From NCBI GenBank assembly GCA_900546355.1, contig URCM01000033.1, forward strand, positions 1-27,637: 27,637 nucleotides of DNA. The letters run 5' to 3'. This stretch comes from an uncultured Bacteroides sp. GTDB taxonomy: Bacteria; Bacteroidota; Bacteroidia; Bacteroidales; Bacteroidaceae. Below are positions 8,833 through 16,656 of this stretch, piece after piece (the first letter of the stretch is position 1; each line of letters starts with the position of its first letter). Below the pieces are notes generated by a model. The model did no database searches, was not told the DNA's origin, and saw only the letters and a list, made by a program, of their open reading frames with translations. Made by a program: the position numbers and the translations under genes.

Positions 8833-9489
8833 TCACCTGCGTGTGGGTAATGTAAACTCTTGCCAGTCATATTCTGTCCCTTCATAGTCGGCCACAGCTA
8901 TGTGGATAGTAACTTCCCCGTCTTTTAACCGTTTTCCTCCTTTTAAATGCGCAGTGTATTTAATACCGTTATGAGGTTCAATCTGTTCTATCATGACCGA
9001 AGGCGATACATAGATACGCTTGTTATCGGTTTGCACAATCGGCACAGCGTTGAATACCGTTTCATGGCTGGTATTAATAATTTCAAAGATAACCTTACTC
9101 TGCTCTTCCGACTGGATTACATGATCGCGGTTCTCGTCAATAAAACGGATGTTGCGGATTTGTAAATACCCTACACCCGAAGGAGAACTATCCGTACGGG
9201 GAGTGTAAACAGGCTGTTCCTCAGCCTGATATGCTTGCGCCTTACGCTCTTGTGCCGAACCGACAGCTCCTCCGATAGCCGCTCCAGCCAGTGTCCCTAC
9301 CAATGTGCCGATAGCCGAGCCACGGTAACCTCCGTCCCAATGTCGGTTGCTGCCAACCAGACCGCCTATCGCTCCCCCTACATTCCCGCCTATGGAGGCT
9401 CCTGCCATTGTAGTGGCAGCCTGATATGTACTGCCGCATCCGCATAGTACCAGCGATGCCAAGCCTAAAACGATTATGCCCTGTTTCAT
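8833..9489 (-). CDS. Glycine-zipper outer-membrane-type lipoprotein
   Basis: A 218-residue predicted lipoprotein. The signal ends at LCGC (residues 14-17), with Cys17 as the lipidated residue. A glycine-zipper region follows (GAIGGLVG, GTLVGTLAGAAIGGAVG) like those in SlyB/OmpA-associated lipoproteins, probably packing in or against a membrane. After a Gln/Pro linker, residues from about 105 form a beta-rich domain of unknown function. The start at 9489 is preferred over an in-frame ATG at 9510, because a -7 box (TATCTTTG, minus strand, 9525-9518) would put the transcript start almost on the upstream ATG. The precise function is unknown. Confidence 0.8.
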   Translation of the reverse strand: MKQGIIVLGLASLVLCGCGSTYQAATTMAGASIGGNVGGAIGGLVGSNRHWDGGYRGSAIGTLVGTLAGAAIGGAVGSAQERKAQAYQAEEQPVYTPRTDSSPSGVGYLQIRNIRFIDENRDHVIQSEEQSKVIFEIINTSHETVFNAVPIVQTDNKRIYVSPSVMIEQIEPHNGIKYTAHLKGGKRLKDGEVTIHIAVADYEGTEYDWQEFTLPTRR

Positions 9490-9517
9490 ATTTTCCGGTT
9501 TTAGATTCATCCTTGAA

Positions 9518-9525
9518 CAAAGATA
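9518..9525 (-). promoter_or_regulatory. Predicted -7 box for the lipoprotein gene
   Basis: TATCTTTG on the minus strand fits TAnnTTTG. Transcription from here favours the ATG at 9489. No convincing -33 element was seen. Confidence 0.45.
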
Positions 9526-9676
9526 ATGAAAGAGTTTGGATTTACCACCCCTTCTCCTGCTTAAACTTTGTTATGATTCCCTTTTGCAGACTTCCACACA
9601 TCCGATATTTTTTAAATGAATGTCCGCATCTTGCCAATTAATCCTGCCCCTACACGGGCATATCGCGGAATCCATA

Positions 9677-9708
9677 CTTGTTTATTCGAATCTTTATTTG
9701 TATATTTG
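9677..9708 (+). promoter_or_regulatory. Predicted promoter for the YitT-family gene
   Basis: CTTG (9677-9680, one base off TTTG) and TATATTTG (9701-9708) are 20 bases apart. The remainder of the 9511-9729 gap shows no gene. Confidence 0.55.
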
Positions 9709-9729
9709 CTGCATAAAAATAAATAAAGT

Positions 9730-10692
9730 ATGAAGAAAGCAGTAAACGGTTGGCTGAATATCCTGATAGGATGCGCTATTTTAGCGGCAGGTTTTGTGTT
9801 TTTCATTAACCCCTATAACATTGTTCCCGGCGGCGTGTACGGAGCAAGCATCGTATTACATAATTTGTTTCCTTCCGTCCAGGTCGGTACGTTCGGATAT
9901 ATGTTTGACATTCCGTTACTCATCCTTTCGGTTGTCTTTTTAGGAACCAAGCTGGGAGCGCGCACCATTGCCGCAGCATTGATTACCCCCTTATTGATGA
10001 ACGTAATGTCACGCTTGGCATACCCCACGCAGGAAGCCCTACATGCGCTCGACCCTTCACTGCTTTTAGGCGGGATTATGAATTTATCAGACCACCTGAT
10101 GCTGACTTGTGTAATGGGAGCGGTACTGATAGGTATTGGAAGCGGCATCGTGGTAAAGAATCAAGCGACAACAGGAGGAAGCGACATTGTGGCAATGATG
10201 CTTCAAAAGTATATGCATATCCGTTTTTCACGGGCTATATTATTGGTAGACGGAATGGTTGTTTGTTTCGGCCTGCTGGTTATCGGATTCGGATTGGGAG
10301 GCAAAGAAATATCCGATGAACCTTCCGTTTATTTGTCGTTATATTCCTTGATAGCCATTTTCATCATCTCACGGGTAATCGCTTACATGATAAACGGCTC
10401 GAAGAACGACAAACTGATATTTGTCATCAGCAATAAAAGTTTGACCGATTTACATCAGTACATTTTAAAAGATTTAGACCGCACAGCTACCTGTATCAAA
10501 AGCAGCGGGCTTTATACGAAAGAAGAGAAAGAAATGATTTTCCTGGTGGTCAGCTACAAAGAAGTGGCGGGTGTGAAAGCTACGATAAAGTTAGCCGACC
10601 CACGCGCTTTCGTCGTAGTTACCGATGCGTATGACACGTTTGGAGAAGGATGGAAGCAACTCCCATCGGCTAATGACATAGAGCCGGAATGA
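9730..10692 (+). CDS. YitT family membrane protein
   Basis: A 320-residue inner-membrane protein with the usual YitT layout. Hydrophobic helices fill residues about 8-30, 45-80, 110-140, 170-190 and 200-220, with conserved stretches FFINPYNIVPGGVYG and NQATTGGSDIVAMML. A soluble C-terminal DUF2179 domain of about 80 residues follows, containing DRTATCIKSSGLYTKEEKEMIF. The family is widespread and its transport role, if any, is unproven. It is a single-gene unit facing the ExbB-like gene across a repeat region. Family assignment is confident. Confidence 0.88.
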   Translation: MKKAVNGWLNILIGCAILAAGFVFFINPYNIVPGGVYGASIVLHNLFPSVQVGTFGYMFDIPLLILSVVFLGTKLGARTIAAALITPLLMNVMSRLAYPTQEALHALDPSLLLGGIMNLSDHLMLTCVMGAVLIGIGSGIVVKNQATTGGSDIVAMMLQKYMHIRFSRAILLVDGMVVCFGLLVIGFGLGGKEISDEPSVYLSLYSLIAIFIISRVIAYMINGSKNDKLIFVISNKSLTDLHQYILKDLDRTATCIKSSGLYTKEEKEMIFLVVSYKEVAGVKATIKLADPRAFVVVTDAYDTFGEGWKQLPSANDIEPE

Positions 10693-10774
10693 CAACTTTA
10701 CAGGCACCATACAAATCCTCCTTATCCGAATCCATAATCCTATCGGGCTGTGGCCACACTTATAAGAAAAAAAA

Positions 10775-10858
10775 GAATATATACTGCATCGGCTGTTGAA
10801 TATATACTGCAACCGCACATGAATATATACTGCATCGGCCGATGCAGTATATATTCAT
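10775..10858. repeat. 23-bp-period repeat ending in a perfect 40-bp palindrome
   Basis: The unit GAATATATACTGCA(T/A)C(G)G begins at 10775, 10798 and 10821, exactly 23 bases apart. Copy three runs directly into its own inverted copy, giving a perfect palindrome at 10819-10858 (ATGAATATATACTGCATCGG and its exact reverse complement). It lies between the convergent YitT-family and ExbB-like genes. Read on the minus strand, the array ends in a T-rich run (10767-10774), so it could terminate the ExbB-like transcript. Zero loop and repeated arms are unlike a simple terminator and suggest a protein-binding or REP-like element. Confidence 0.85.
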
Positions 10859-10867
10859 AATTTTGCC

Positions 10868-11665
10868 CTATCGTCTGTACTTCCAGTTATACATCAGCGC
10901 CAAGTCGAGCAACTTGCCCGAAGCGACTTTCATCCGACAGACAATGGAAGCTATCTTGACACATACGCACGCATAAAGTACATAAAGCACAAAAGAAGCA
11001 GCCAAGCCGGCAATCAAAGGAAACAGAGCCGCTTGCATATCCCCAGCCACGCTCGCTATCGCCATGCCTTCCGCATGGCTGAGATTGCCGAAAGCCATAG
11101 CCACGCCTGTAAATGTGCCTAAAACACCTAAAGCCAACGTAAGGATTGTAAACACTTTTATCCACAAACGGCTTCTATACAGGCTGCCCCTTTGCACCTC
11201 GGCACACAAAGCCATCGCTTTCTCCATGATATCCAAGTCATTGTCAATCTTCCGCAAACCCGTGCTACATACCGACGCTACAGGTCCCCGTGTGTTCCGG
11301 CAAACGTCTAACGCAGCTTCCACATCACCTTTCTCGACGGCGGATTCTATCTTTTCCAGCAATTTCTTCGTATCGGCATCAGAATTATTTAAAGAAACCA
11401 TACGCCCGACACAAAGAAGCAACCCCGATGCAAAGGCCGCAAACACTCCTGCGACAAGCCAGGCATTTTCCCCGGCAAGCCCGGAACGCAAAGTCTCGCA
11501 TACGCCTTCTTGCCTTACCACTCCCGCCGTATCCGCCGCTACCTGTCCATAGCTTTCCAACGGCTCGAATGCAACTAAGGCATCTACATTCTGAGCCAAT
11601 GCAGACCGAATCATCCCCAACGACAGCACACCTGCCATTGCAAGAATCGCAAAAAAACTTCTCAT
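10868..11665 (-). CDS. MotA/TolQ/ExbB-family membrane protein, divergent orphan
   Basis: A 265-residue protein with a signal-like N-terminus (1-25), then three hydrophobic segments at about 69-90, 168-193 and 209-238, the ExbB layout. The TM2 motif GVLGTFTGVAMAF (180-192) matches the family's GLLGTVxG pattern. In TM3, where ExbB and TolQ carry a functional Glu (IAEAL), this protein reads GDMQAALFPLIAGL with no acidic residue in the helix core. No ExbD, TolR or TonB gene lies nearby. It may not be a proton-driven motor. It follows tRNA-Ser on the same strand with no clear terminator between them. Confidence 0.75.
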   Translation of the reverse strand: MRSFFAILAMAGVLSLGMIRSALAQNVDALVAFEPLESYGQVAADTAGVVRQEGVCETLRSGLAGENAWLVAGVFAAFASGLLLCVGRMVSLNNSDADTKKLLEKIESAVEKGDVEAALDVCRNTRGPVASVCSTGLRKIDNDLDIMEKAMALCAEVQRGSLYRSRLWIKVFTILTLALGVLGTFTGVAMAFGNLSHAEGMAIASVAGDMQAALFPLIAGLAASFVLYVLYACVCVKIASIVCRMKVASGKLLDLALMYNWKYRR

Positions 11666-11719
11666 TGTGGAATACTTTTTAATCTTAACGACATCTACCG
11701 CCTCAAAAAAGGCTTTGTG

Positions 11720-11807
11720 CGGAGAGAACGGGATTCGAACCCGTGATACGCTTTTGACGTATACACGCTTTCCAGACGTGCCTCTTCAACCACTCGAGCA
11801 TCTCTCC
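11720..11807 (-). tRNA. tRNA-Ser (anticodon GGA)
   Basis: On the minus strand the 88-base sequence starts GGAGAGATGCTCGAGTGG and has a seven-base acceptor stem (GGAGAGA with TCTCTCC). The anticodon loop CTGGAAA gives anticodon GGA (bases 11773-11771). A long variable arm (GTATACGTCAAAAGCGTATC region) is typical of serine tRNA. The T-arm is ACGGG-TTCGAAT-CCCGT with discriminator G. The 3' CCA is not encoded. It reads UCC and UCU codons. Confidence 0.97.
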
Positions 11808-11828
11808 TTGCTTCTTGGAAACCGGATG

Positions 11829-11836
11829 CAAAAGTA
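11829..11836 (-). promoter_or_regulatory. Predicted -7 box for tRNA-Ser
   Basis: TACTTTTG on the minus strand lies 21 bases upstream of the mature tRNA 5' end. TTAG at the -33 distance (11860-11857) is one base off TTTG. Confidence 0.5.
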
Positions 11837-11934
11837 GGCTTTATTTTTGATTTCACCTAAATTTTGCCCCTAAAACTCTTCCCGACAGAGATACAATTAA
11901 TATATTTTAAGCAATATGCACCGATTATCCCCAC

Positions 11935-12007
11935 ATCAAACGCAAAGGCGCAAAAGCTTTATATCGCCCGACTGGAGCGTTTGTGCTTTTGCGCCTCCGC
12001 GTTTGAT
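11935..12007. repeat. Inverted repeat of the AAAGGCGCAAA type, likely transcript end for the TatD gene
   Basis: The 23-base arms at 11935-11957 and 11985-12007 are reverse complements apart from two positions (ATCAAACGC..AGGCGCAAAAGC). They flank a 27-base loop 16 bases beyond the TatD stop. The G/C-rich stem makes a strong RNA hairpin. The rest of 11808-12023 holds only the tRNA promoter. Confidence 0.8.
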
Positions 12008-12023
12008 ATAAAAGCATGCCGCT

Positions 12024-12809
12024 TCATATTATCTTAAACACTTTCAATGCATTTTCCGAAGTGACACGGGCTATTTTATCCCACGTCGTTCCGTAAATAT
12101 CCGATAATTTTTCGGCTACCTTTATAATATAAGCGCTTTCGTTCCGCTTGCCCCGATAAGGCACCGGAGCCAGATAAGGCGAATCGGTCTCCAACACCAC
12201 ACGTTCCAAAGGAACCACAGCTTTCAACAAGGCAGGCAAAACACTCTTCTTAAAAGTTACTGTCCCGTTCACACCCAACATAAATCCGGAGTATTCCAAC
12301 AAACGGGCCGCATCGTCTTCCGTCCCTGAAAAACAATGGAAGATGCCTTTCAGATTTTCGTGCTTATAAGGCGACAGCACCTCCAGCAACTCCGGATAAG
12401 CGGAACGGCAATGGACAATCAAAGGCAAGCCGGACGCCAACGCCCAACGGATTTGCCGGTCGAACACATCCAGCTGCTCTTTTCGGTAAGTCGTATCCCA
12501 GTAAAAATCCAAACCGACCTCACCGATGCCATAGAATTTCCTGTCCGAACGAAACCACTCCTCTACCCGCTTCAACCGGACCTCCCAGTCGGCGTCGACC
12601 GAAGTGGGATGCAACCCTATCATCGGATAACAACCATCGTGCGTGTCACATAAAGCCAACATACGCTCTACCGACGTATCATCGATATTAGGCATGAACA
12701 AACGGGTCACTCCCGCTTTGCCAGCCCGGATAAGCACCAATTCCCGGTCTTCATCAAATTCTTCGACAAAGAGATGGGTATGTGTATCTATCAAGCCTAA
12801 CATATCCAT
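12024..12809 (-). CDS. TatD family metal-dependent hydrolase
   Basis: A 261-residue TIM-barrel DNase/hydrolase of the TatD family. Metal ligands are all visible: His10 and His12 (DTHTHLF), Glu97 (GIGEVGLDF), His133 (IVHCRSA), His158 (FHCFSG) and Asp209 (LETDSPYLAP). Family members act as 3'-5' exonucleases or D-aminoacyl-tRNA-related hydrolases; which applies here is not known. Its ATG overlaps the stop of the prenyl synthase gene (TAATG form), so translation is probably coupled. A second in-frame ATG lies two codons later. Confidence 0.92.
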   Translation of the reverse strand: MDMLGLIDTHTHLFVEEFDEDRELVLIRAGKAGVTRLFMPNIDDTSVERMLALCDTHDGCYPMIGLHPTSVDADWEVRLKRVEEWFRSDRKFYGIGEVGLDFYWDTTYRKEQLDVFDRQIRWALASGLPLIVHCRSAYPELLEVLSPYKHENLKGIFHCFSGTEDDAARLLEYSGFMLGVNGTVTFKKSVLPALLKAVVPLERVVLETDSPYLAPVPYRGKRNESAYIIKVAEKLSDIYGTTWDKIARVTSENALKVFKII

Positions 12810-13792
12810 TATAAGTTTCGATGCATCAATCCGGTTACAAACTCTTGCAAAAAGCGCTTACACCCTTGTTCCACCTGTACCTGTTCCAACAGGCGCATTC
12901 CTTCCTGGTAATACGCTTCTACTTTGGCCTGGCAGATATCGCCTGCCTTTACCTTGTTATATATGGCGGTGACAGCCGCAATCTTGCGGGCAGGCTCAAA
13001 CTCTTTGGCTGTAACCCAACGGAGCAAGTCGGCACGGGTCTCTTCGTCCGCCTTCTCGAAAGCTGTAATCAGCATAAAAGTTTTCTTGTTGCAAAGGATA
13101 TCACCTCCGATATTTTTGCCGAACACCTTCGGGTCGCCATACACATCCAGCCAATCGTCCTGCAACTGGAACGCCAATCCGATACGGATACCGAAGTCGT
13201 ACAACGTTTGGGCATCCTGCACAGAAGCACCTCCCAATATGGCACCAACCTTCAATGCTCCCGCCAGCAAAACCGAAGTCTTCAGGCGTATCATTCCGAT
13301 GTATTCACCGACTGTCACATCCTGCCGTGTTTCGAACTCCATATCCCACTGTTGCCCTTCACACACTTCCAGAGCTGTCTGCGAAAAGACTTCCATCACC
13401 GGTTTGACATATTCCGCCGGACAATCTTGCATCAAGAACTGGTAAGCGAGGATAATCATCGCATCACCCGATAGGATAGCGGCATTTTCATCCCAACGTT
13501 TGTGCACGGTAGGTTTTCCCCTGCGCATATCCGCCTTATCCATCAGGTCGTCGTGCAACAAAGTGAAATTATGATAAGTCTCCAAAGCGACAGCCTGCGG
13601 AAGAACAGACCGCACATCTTCTTTAAACAAATTGTAAGCAAGCAACATCAACACGGGACGGATACGCTTCCCGCCAATGTCGAGCACATATTCTATCGGT
13701 TCGTACAACCCCTTCGGATTGCGCGCATAAGCCAACCCATTCAGGTACGAATGGAAAAGTTCCTGTAATTCCTTCGGTGTTTGTTGTTTCAT
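12809..13792 (-). CDS. Polyprenyl (isoprenyl diphosphate) synthase
   Basis: A trans-prenyl transferase that condenses isopentenyl diphosphate with allylic diphosphates. The 327-residue all-helical protein has GGKRIRP (40-46), a first Asp-rich motif DDLMD (81-85) and a second DDWLD (212-216), plus LHDDLMDKADMRRGKPTVH. Phe76, five residues before the first motif, is the kind of aromatic residue that limits chain length in characterised synthases, so a short product (C15-C20) is more likely than a long quinone tail. This is inference. It is first in a two-gene unit with the TatD gene. ispH nearby supplies the precursor pathway. Confidence 0.9.
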   Translation of the reverse strand: MKQQTPKELQELFHSYLNGLAYARNPKGLYEPIEYVLDIGGKRIRPVLMLLAYNLFKEDVRSVLPQAVALETYHNFTLLHDDLMDKADMRRGKPTVHKRWDENAAILSGDAMIILAYQFLMQDCPAEYVKPVMEVFSQTALEVCEGQQWDMEFETRQDVTVGEYIGMIRLKTSVLLAGALKVGAILGGASVQDAQTLYDFGIRIGLAFQLQDDWLDVYGDPKVFGKNIGGDILCNKKTFMLITAFEKADEETRADLLRWVTAKEFEPARKIAAVTAIYNKVKAGDICQAKVEAYYQEGMRLLEQVQVEQGCKRFLQEFVTGLMHRNL

Positions 13793-13826
13793 GATATTCT
13801 TTTGCTTTTTTAAATACTCTGTCCTG

Positions 13827-13834
13827 CAAATATA
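13827..13834 (-). promoter_or_regulatory. Predicted -7 box for the prenyl synthase gene
   Basis: TATATTTG on the minus strand fits TAnnTTTG, 35 bases before the start codon. It is paired back to back with the cmk box. Confidence 0.45.
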
Positions 13835-13888
13835 GCAGAAAACTTAAAACGACCCATCGAATAAAGAAAGAATTATCGTGAAAATGCG

Positions 13889-13896
13889 TATCTTTG
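13889..13896 (+). promoter_or_regulatory. Predicted -7 box for cmk
   Basis: TATCTTTG fits TAnnTTTG and lies 27 bases before the cmk ATG. No clear -33 element was seen. Confidence 0.45.
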
Positions 13897-13923
13897 AACC
13901 GCAAACCATAAAGAAAAACTGAT

Positions 13924-14616
13924 ATGAAAAAAATAACCATCGCCATCGACGGATTCTCCTCCTGCGGGAAGAGCACCATGGCCAAGGATTTGGCAAAAGA
14001 AATCGGATACATCTATATAGACAGCGGAGCCATGTACAGAGCCGTTACCCTGTATTGCATCAACCACCGGCTCTTCAACGAAGACGGCAGCATACAGACC
14101 GACGAACTGAAAGAACAGATGAACAACATACACATCTCCTTCCGACTGGACAAGGAAACCATGCGTCCTCGCACTTGCCTGAACGGCGAAGACGTGGAAG
14201 ATCGGATACGCACATTGGAAGTATCGTCGAAAGTCAGCCCTGTAGCCGCAATCGGGTTTGTACGTGAAGCATTGGTACGCCAACAGCAAGAAATGGGTAA
14301 AGAAAAAGGCATCGTCATGGACGGACGAGACATCGGCACGGCCGTATTTCCCGATGCAGAACTGAAGATTTTCGTGACCGCATCACCCGAAATACGTGCG
14401 CAACGCCGTTACGATGAATTATGCGCCAAAGGACAAGCCGCATCATTCGAAGACATCCTGCACAATGTGGAAGAGCGCGACCGTATCGACCAAAGCCGTG
14501 AAGTAAGCCCGCTCCGCCAAGCGGAAGATGCCATCGTATTAGACAACAGCCATTTGACCATTGCCGAACAGAAAGAATGGCTGCTGAATCAATTTAAACG
14601 TGTGACACAAGCCTGA
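13924..14616 (+). CDS. cmk: Cytidylate kinase
   Basis: Phosphorylates CMP and dCMP to the diphosphates with ATP. The 230-residue length is normal. The P-loop is GFSSCGKST (about 10-18). The family motif [20 protein letters not shown] is clear, with RAQRRYDEL (lid-proximal) and [13 protein letters not shown] later in the protein. ispH begins four bases after the stop, so both share one transcript. Confidence 0.95.
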   Translation: MKKITIAIDGFSSCGKSTMAKDLAKEIGYIYIDSGAMYRAVTLYCINHRLFNEDGSIQTDELKEQMNNIHISFRLDKETMRPRTCLNGEDVEDRIRTLEVSSKVSPVAAIGFVREALVRQQQEMGKEKGIVMDGRDIGTAVFPDAELKIFVTASPEIRAQRRYDELCAKGQAASFEDILHNVEERDRIDQSREVSPLRQAEDAIVLDNSHLTIAEQKEWLLNQFKRVTQA

Positions 14617-14620
14617 CATC

Positions 14621-15505
14621 ATGGAAAAGAAAGTAGAGATAGACGAAAGTTCCGGATTCTGCTTTGGGGTAACTACCGCCATCAAAAAAGCCGAAGAAGA
14701 ATTAGCAAAAGGCGAAACATTGTATTGCCTGGGCGACATCGTGCACAACGGACAAGAATGCGAACGGCTGAAACAGCTGGGCCTCATCACCATCGATCAC
14801 GGAAAATTCGCCCAACTTCATGAGGTAAAAGTATTGCTACGCGCTCACGGCGAACCTCCGCACACCTACGACATCGCCAAAGAAAACCATATCGAGATTA
14901 TCGATGCCACCTGCCCTGTAGTATTGCGCCTGCAGAAACGCATCAAGCAAGAATACGACACTCCCGAAGAACGAAAAAAACAAATCGTCATTTTCGGGAA
15001 GAACGGACATGCCGAAGTGCTGGGGCTGGTAGGACAAACCAACGGAGAAGCCATTGTCATCGAAAACCTGGAAGAAGCCAAGCACCTGGACTTTACAAAA
15101 GACATCCGCCTGTATTCACAGACAACGAAATCGCTTGATGAATTCCGCGAAATCGTAGCCTACATTCAATCGCACATTTCGCCTTCAGTCACTTTCCAGT
15201 ATTACGACACCATCTGCCGTCAAGTGGCCAACCGTATGCCAGAAATACGTCATTTTGCCGCCGCCCACGACTTGGTATTCTTCGTCTGCGGACATAAAAG
15301 CTCGAATGGCAAAATACTTTACCAGGAATGCCGCAAGGTAAACCCGAACTCTTACCGCATAGACCAGCCCGAAGAGATAGACGGAAGCTTGCTGCAACAA
15401 GCCCGCTCCATCGGCATCTGCGGTGCCACCTCTACCCCCAAATGGCTGATGGAAGCCTGTAAGGAAACAATCTTGTCGCTCACCCGGGAAGATAAATCGA
15501 GATGA
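14621..15505 (+). CDS. ispH: 4-hydroxy-3-methylbut-2-enyl diphosphate reductase
   Basis: Last enzyme of the MEP isoprenoid pathway, a 4Fe-4S protein making IPP and DMAPP. The three cluster ligands correspond to Cys14 (SGFCFG), Cys98 (IDATCPVV) and Cys199 (DTICRQ), matching E. coli Cys12, Cys96 and Cys197. The catalytic-region motifs RAHGEPP (75-80) and NGHAEVLG (with His130 and Glu132) are present. The 294-residue length is normal. It is the second gene after cmk; the prenyl synthase that would use its products lies just across the divergent promoter. Confidence 0.95.
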   Translation: MEKKVEIDESSGFCFGVTTAIKKAEEELAKGETLYCLGDIVHNGQECERLKQLGLITIDHGKFAQLHEVKVLLRAHGEPPHTYDIAKENHIEIIDATCPVVLRLQKRIKQEYDTPEERKKQIVIFGKNGHAEVLGLVGQTNGEAIVIENLEEAKHLDFTKDIRLYSQTTKSLDEFREIVAYIQSHISPSVTFQYYDTICRQVANRMPEIRHFAAAHDLVFFVCGHKSSNGKILYQECRKVNPNSYRIDQPEEIDGSLLQQARSIGICGATSTPKWLMEACKETILSLTREDKSR

Positions 15506-15523
15506 AAAAATAGAACGCATTCA

Positions 15524-15555
15524 TTTGCTTGTATATGAGATTTTTAATACCTTTG
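15524..15555 (+). promoter_or_regulatory. Predicted promoter for pfkA
   Basis: TTTG at 15524-15527 and TACCTTTG at 15548-15555 are 20 bases apart, a full match to the Bacteroides -33/-7 pattern. The leader to the ATG at 15587 is about 25 bases. Confidence 0.68.
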
Positions 15556-15586
15556 CCGTATCACTATTATAACGAACTACAATTTT

Positions 15587-16567
15587 ATGGGAACTATTAA
15601 ATGTATTGGTATTCTGACTTCGGGGGGTGACGCTCCCGGCATGAACGCGGCAATCCGTGCCGTCACCCGTTCTGCTATTTATAACGGATTAAGAGTAAAA
15701 GGCATCTACCGCGGATATAAAGGCTTGATTACAGGAGAAATCCAAGAATTCAAGACGCAAAACGTCAGCAACATCATCCAGCAAGGAGGTACGATCCTGA
15801 AGACAGCACGTTGTCAGGAATTCAAGACGCCGGAAGGACGCAAAGTAGCATACGAAACCATGCAACGTGAAGAAATCGATGCCTTGATTGTCATCGGAGG
15901 AGACGGTTCGCTGACTGGAGCACGCTTGTTAGCCCAAGAGTATGATATTCCATGTATCGGTTTGCCCGGCACCATTGATAACGACTTGTACGGAACAGAT
16001 ACAACCATTGGTTATGACACCGCACTAAATACGATTCTCGATGCCGTGGATAAGATTCGCGATACCGCTACCTCGCACGAACGTCTTTTCTTCGTAGAAG
16101 TAATGGGACGTGATGCCGGATTCCTTGCCTTGAATGGCGCTATTGCCGCAGGAGCCGAAGCTGCAATCATCCCTGAATTCAATACGGAAGTAGACCAATT
16201 GGAGGAATTCATCAAAAACGGATTCCGCAAGTCAAAGAGCAGTTCCATTGTGCTCGTTGCAGAGAGTGAAATCACGGGCGGAGCCATGCATTATGCCGAA
16301 CGCGTAAAGAACGAATATCCGCAATATGACGTGCGTGTCACTATCTTAGGACACTTGCAACGCGGAGGTAGCCCTACGGCACACGACCGTATCATTGCCA
16401 GCCGTATGGGAGTGGCAAGTATCCAAGCACTCATGGAAGGCCAGCGCAATGTAATGATCGGTATCGAAAACGACCAAATCGTATATGTGCCGTTCAGCAA
16501 AGCCATTAAAAACGACAAGCCCATTGACCGCGAACTGGTCAACGTATTGCATGAATTGTCTATCTAA
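15587..16567 (+). CDS. pfkA: ATP-dependent 6-phosphofructokinase
   Basis: Commits fructose 6-phosphate to glycolysis. The 326-residue protein has GGDAPGMN (13-20), the nucleotide-site motif GGDGS (104-108) and the catalytic [20 protein letters not shown] stretch with Asp131. Gly107 in GGDGS marks an ATP-using enzyme; pyrophosphate-dependent types carry Asp at this site. Later MGRDAGFLA (substrate binding) and [15 protein letters not shown] are intact. It has its own promoter and ends at a strong convergent hairpin. Confidence 0.95.
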   Translation: MGTIKCIGILTSGGDAPGMNAAIRAVTRSAIYNGLRVKGIYRGYKGLITGEIQEFKTQNVSNIIQQGGTILKTARCQEFKTPEGRKVAYETMQREEIDALIVIGGDGSLTGARLLAQEYDIPCIGLPGTIDNDLYGTDTTIGYDTALNTILDAVDKIRDTATSHERLFFVEVMGRDAGFLALNGAIAAGAEAAIIPEFNTEVDQLEEFIKNGFRKSKSSSIVLVAESEITGGAMHYAERVKNEYPQYDVRVTILGHLQRGGSPTAHDRIIASRMGVASIQALMEGQRNVMIGIENDQIVYVPFSKAIKNDKPIDRELVNVLHELSI

Positions 16568-16585
16568 GACTTGACACAATAAAGT

Positions 16586-16649
16586 ATTGCCTCAAAACAG
16601 GAAATAACGTTATCTTATTCACACAGTTATCTTTCTGTTTTGAGGCAAT
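16586..16649. terminator. Bidirectional terminator between pfkA and the CvfB-like gene
   Basis: ATTGCCTCAAAACAG at 16586-16600 and its reverse complement CTGTTTTGAGGCAAT at 16635-16649 form a perfect 15-bp stem. Pairing extends through GGAAATAAC against GTTATCTTT with a small bulge, closing on a 17-base loop. It sits between two convergent stop codons. Confidence 0.75.
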
Positions 16650-16656
16650 TCTATAA

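Noticed and set aside
10775..10858. CRISPR array
   Set aside because: The units are only 18-23 bases, separated by about 5 bases rather than by unique spacers, and end in a palindrome. No cas gene is present.
11720..11807. Integration site (att) at tRNA-Ser
   Set aside because: No integrase gene and no obvious second copy of the tRNA 3' end were found nearby.
12821..13474. Open frames of 217 and 173 codons on the plus strand opposite the prenyl synthase gene
   Set aside because: The minus-strand gene has both Asp-rich motifs and normal length. The opposite frames have no domain.
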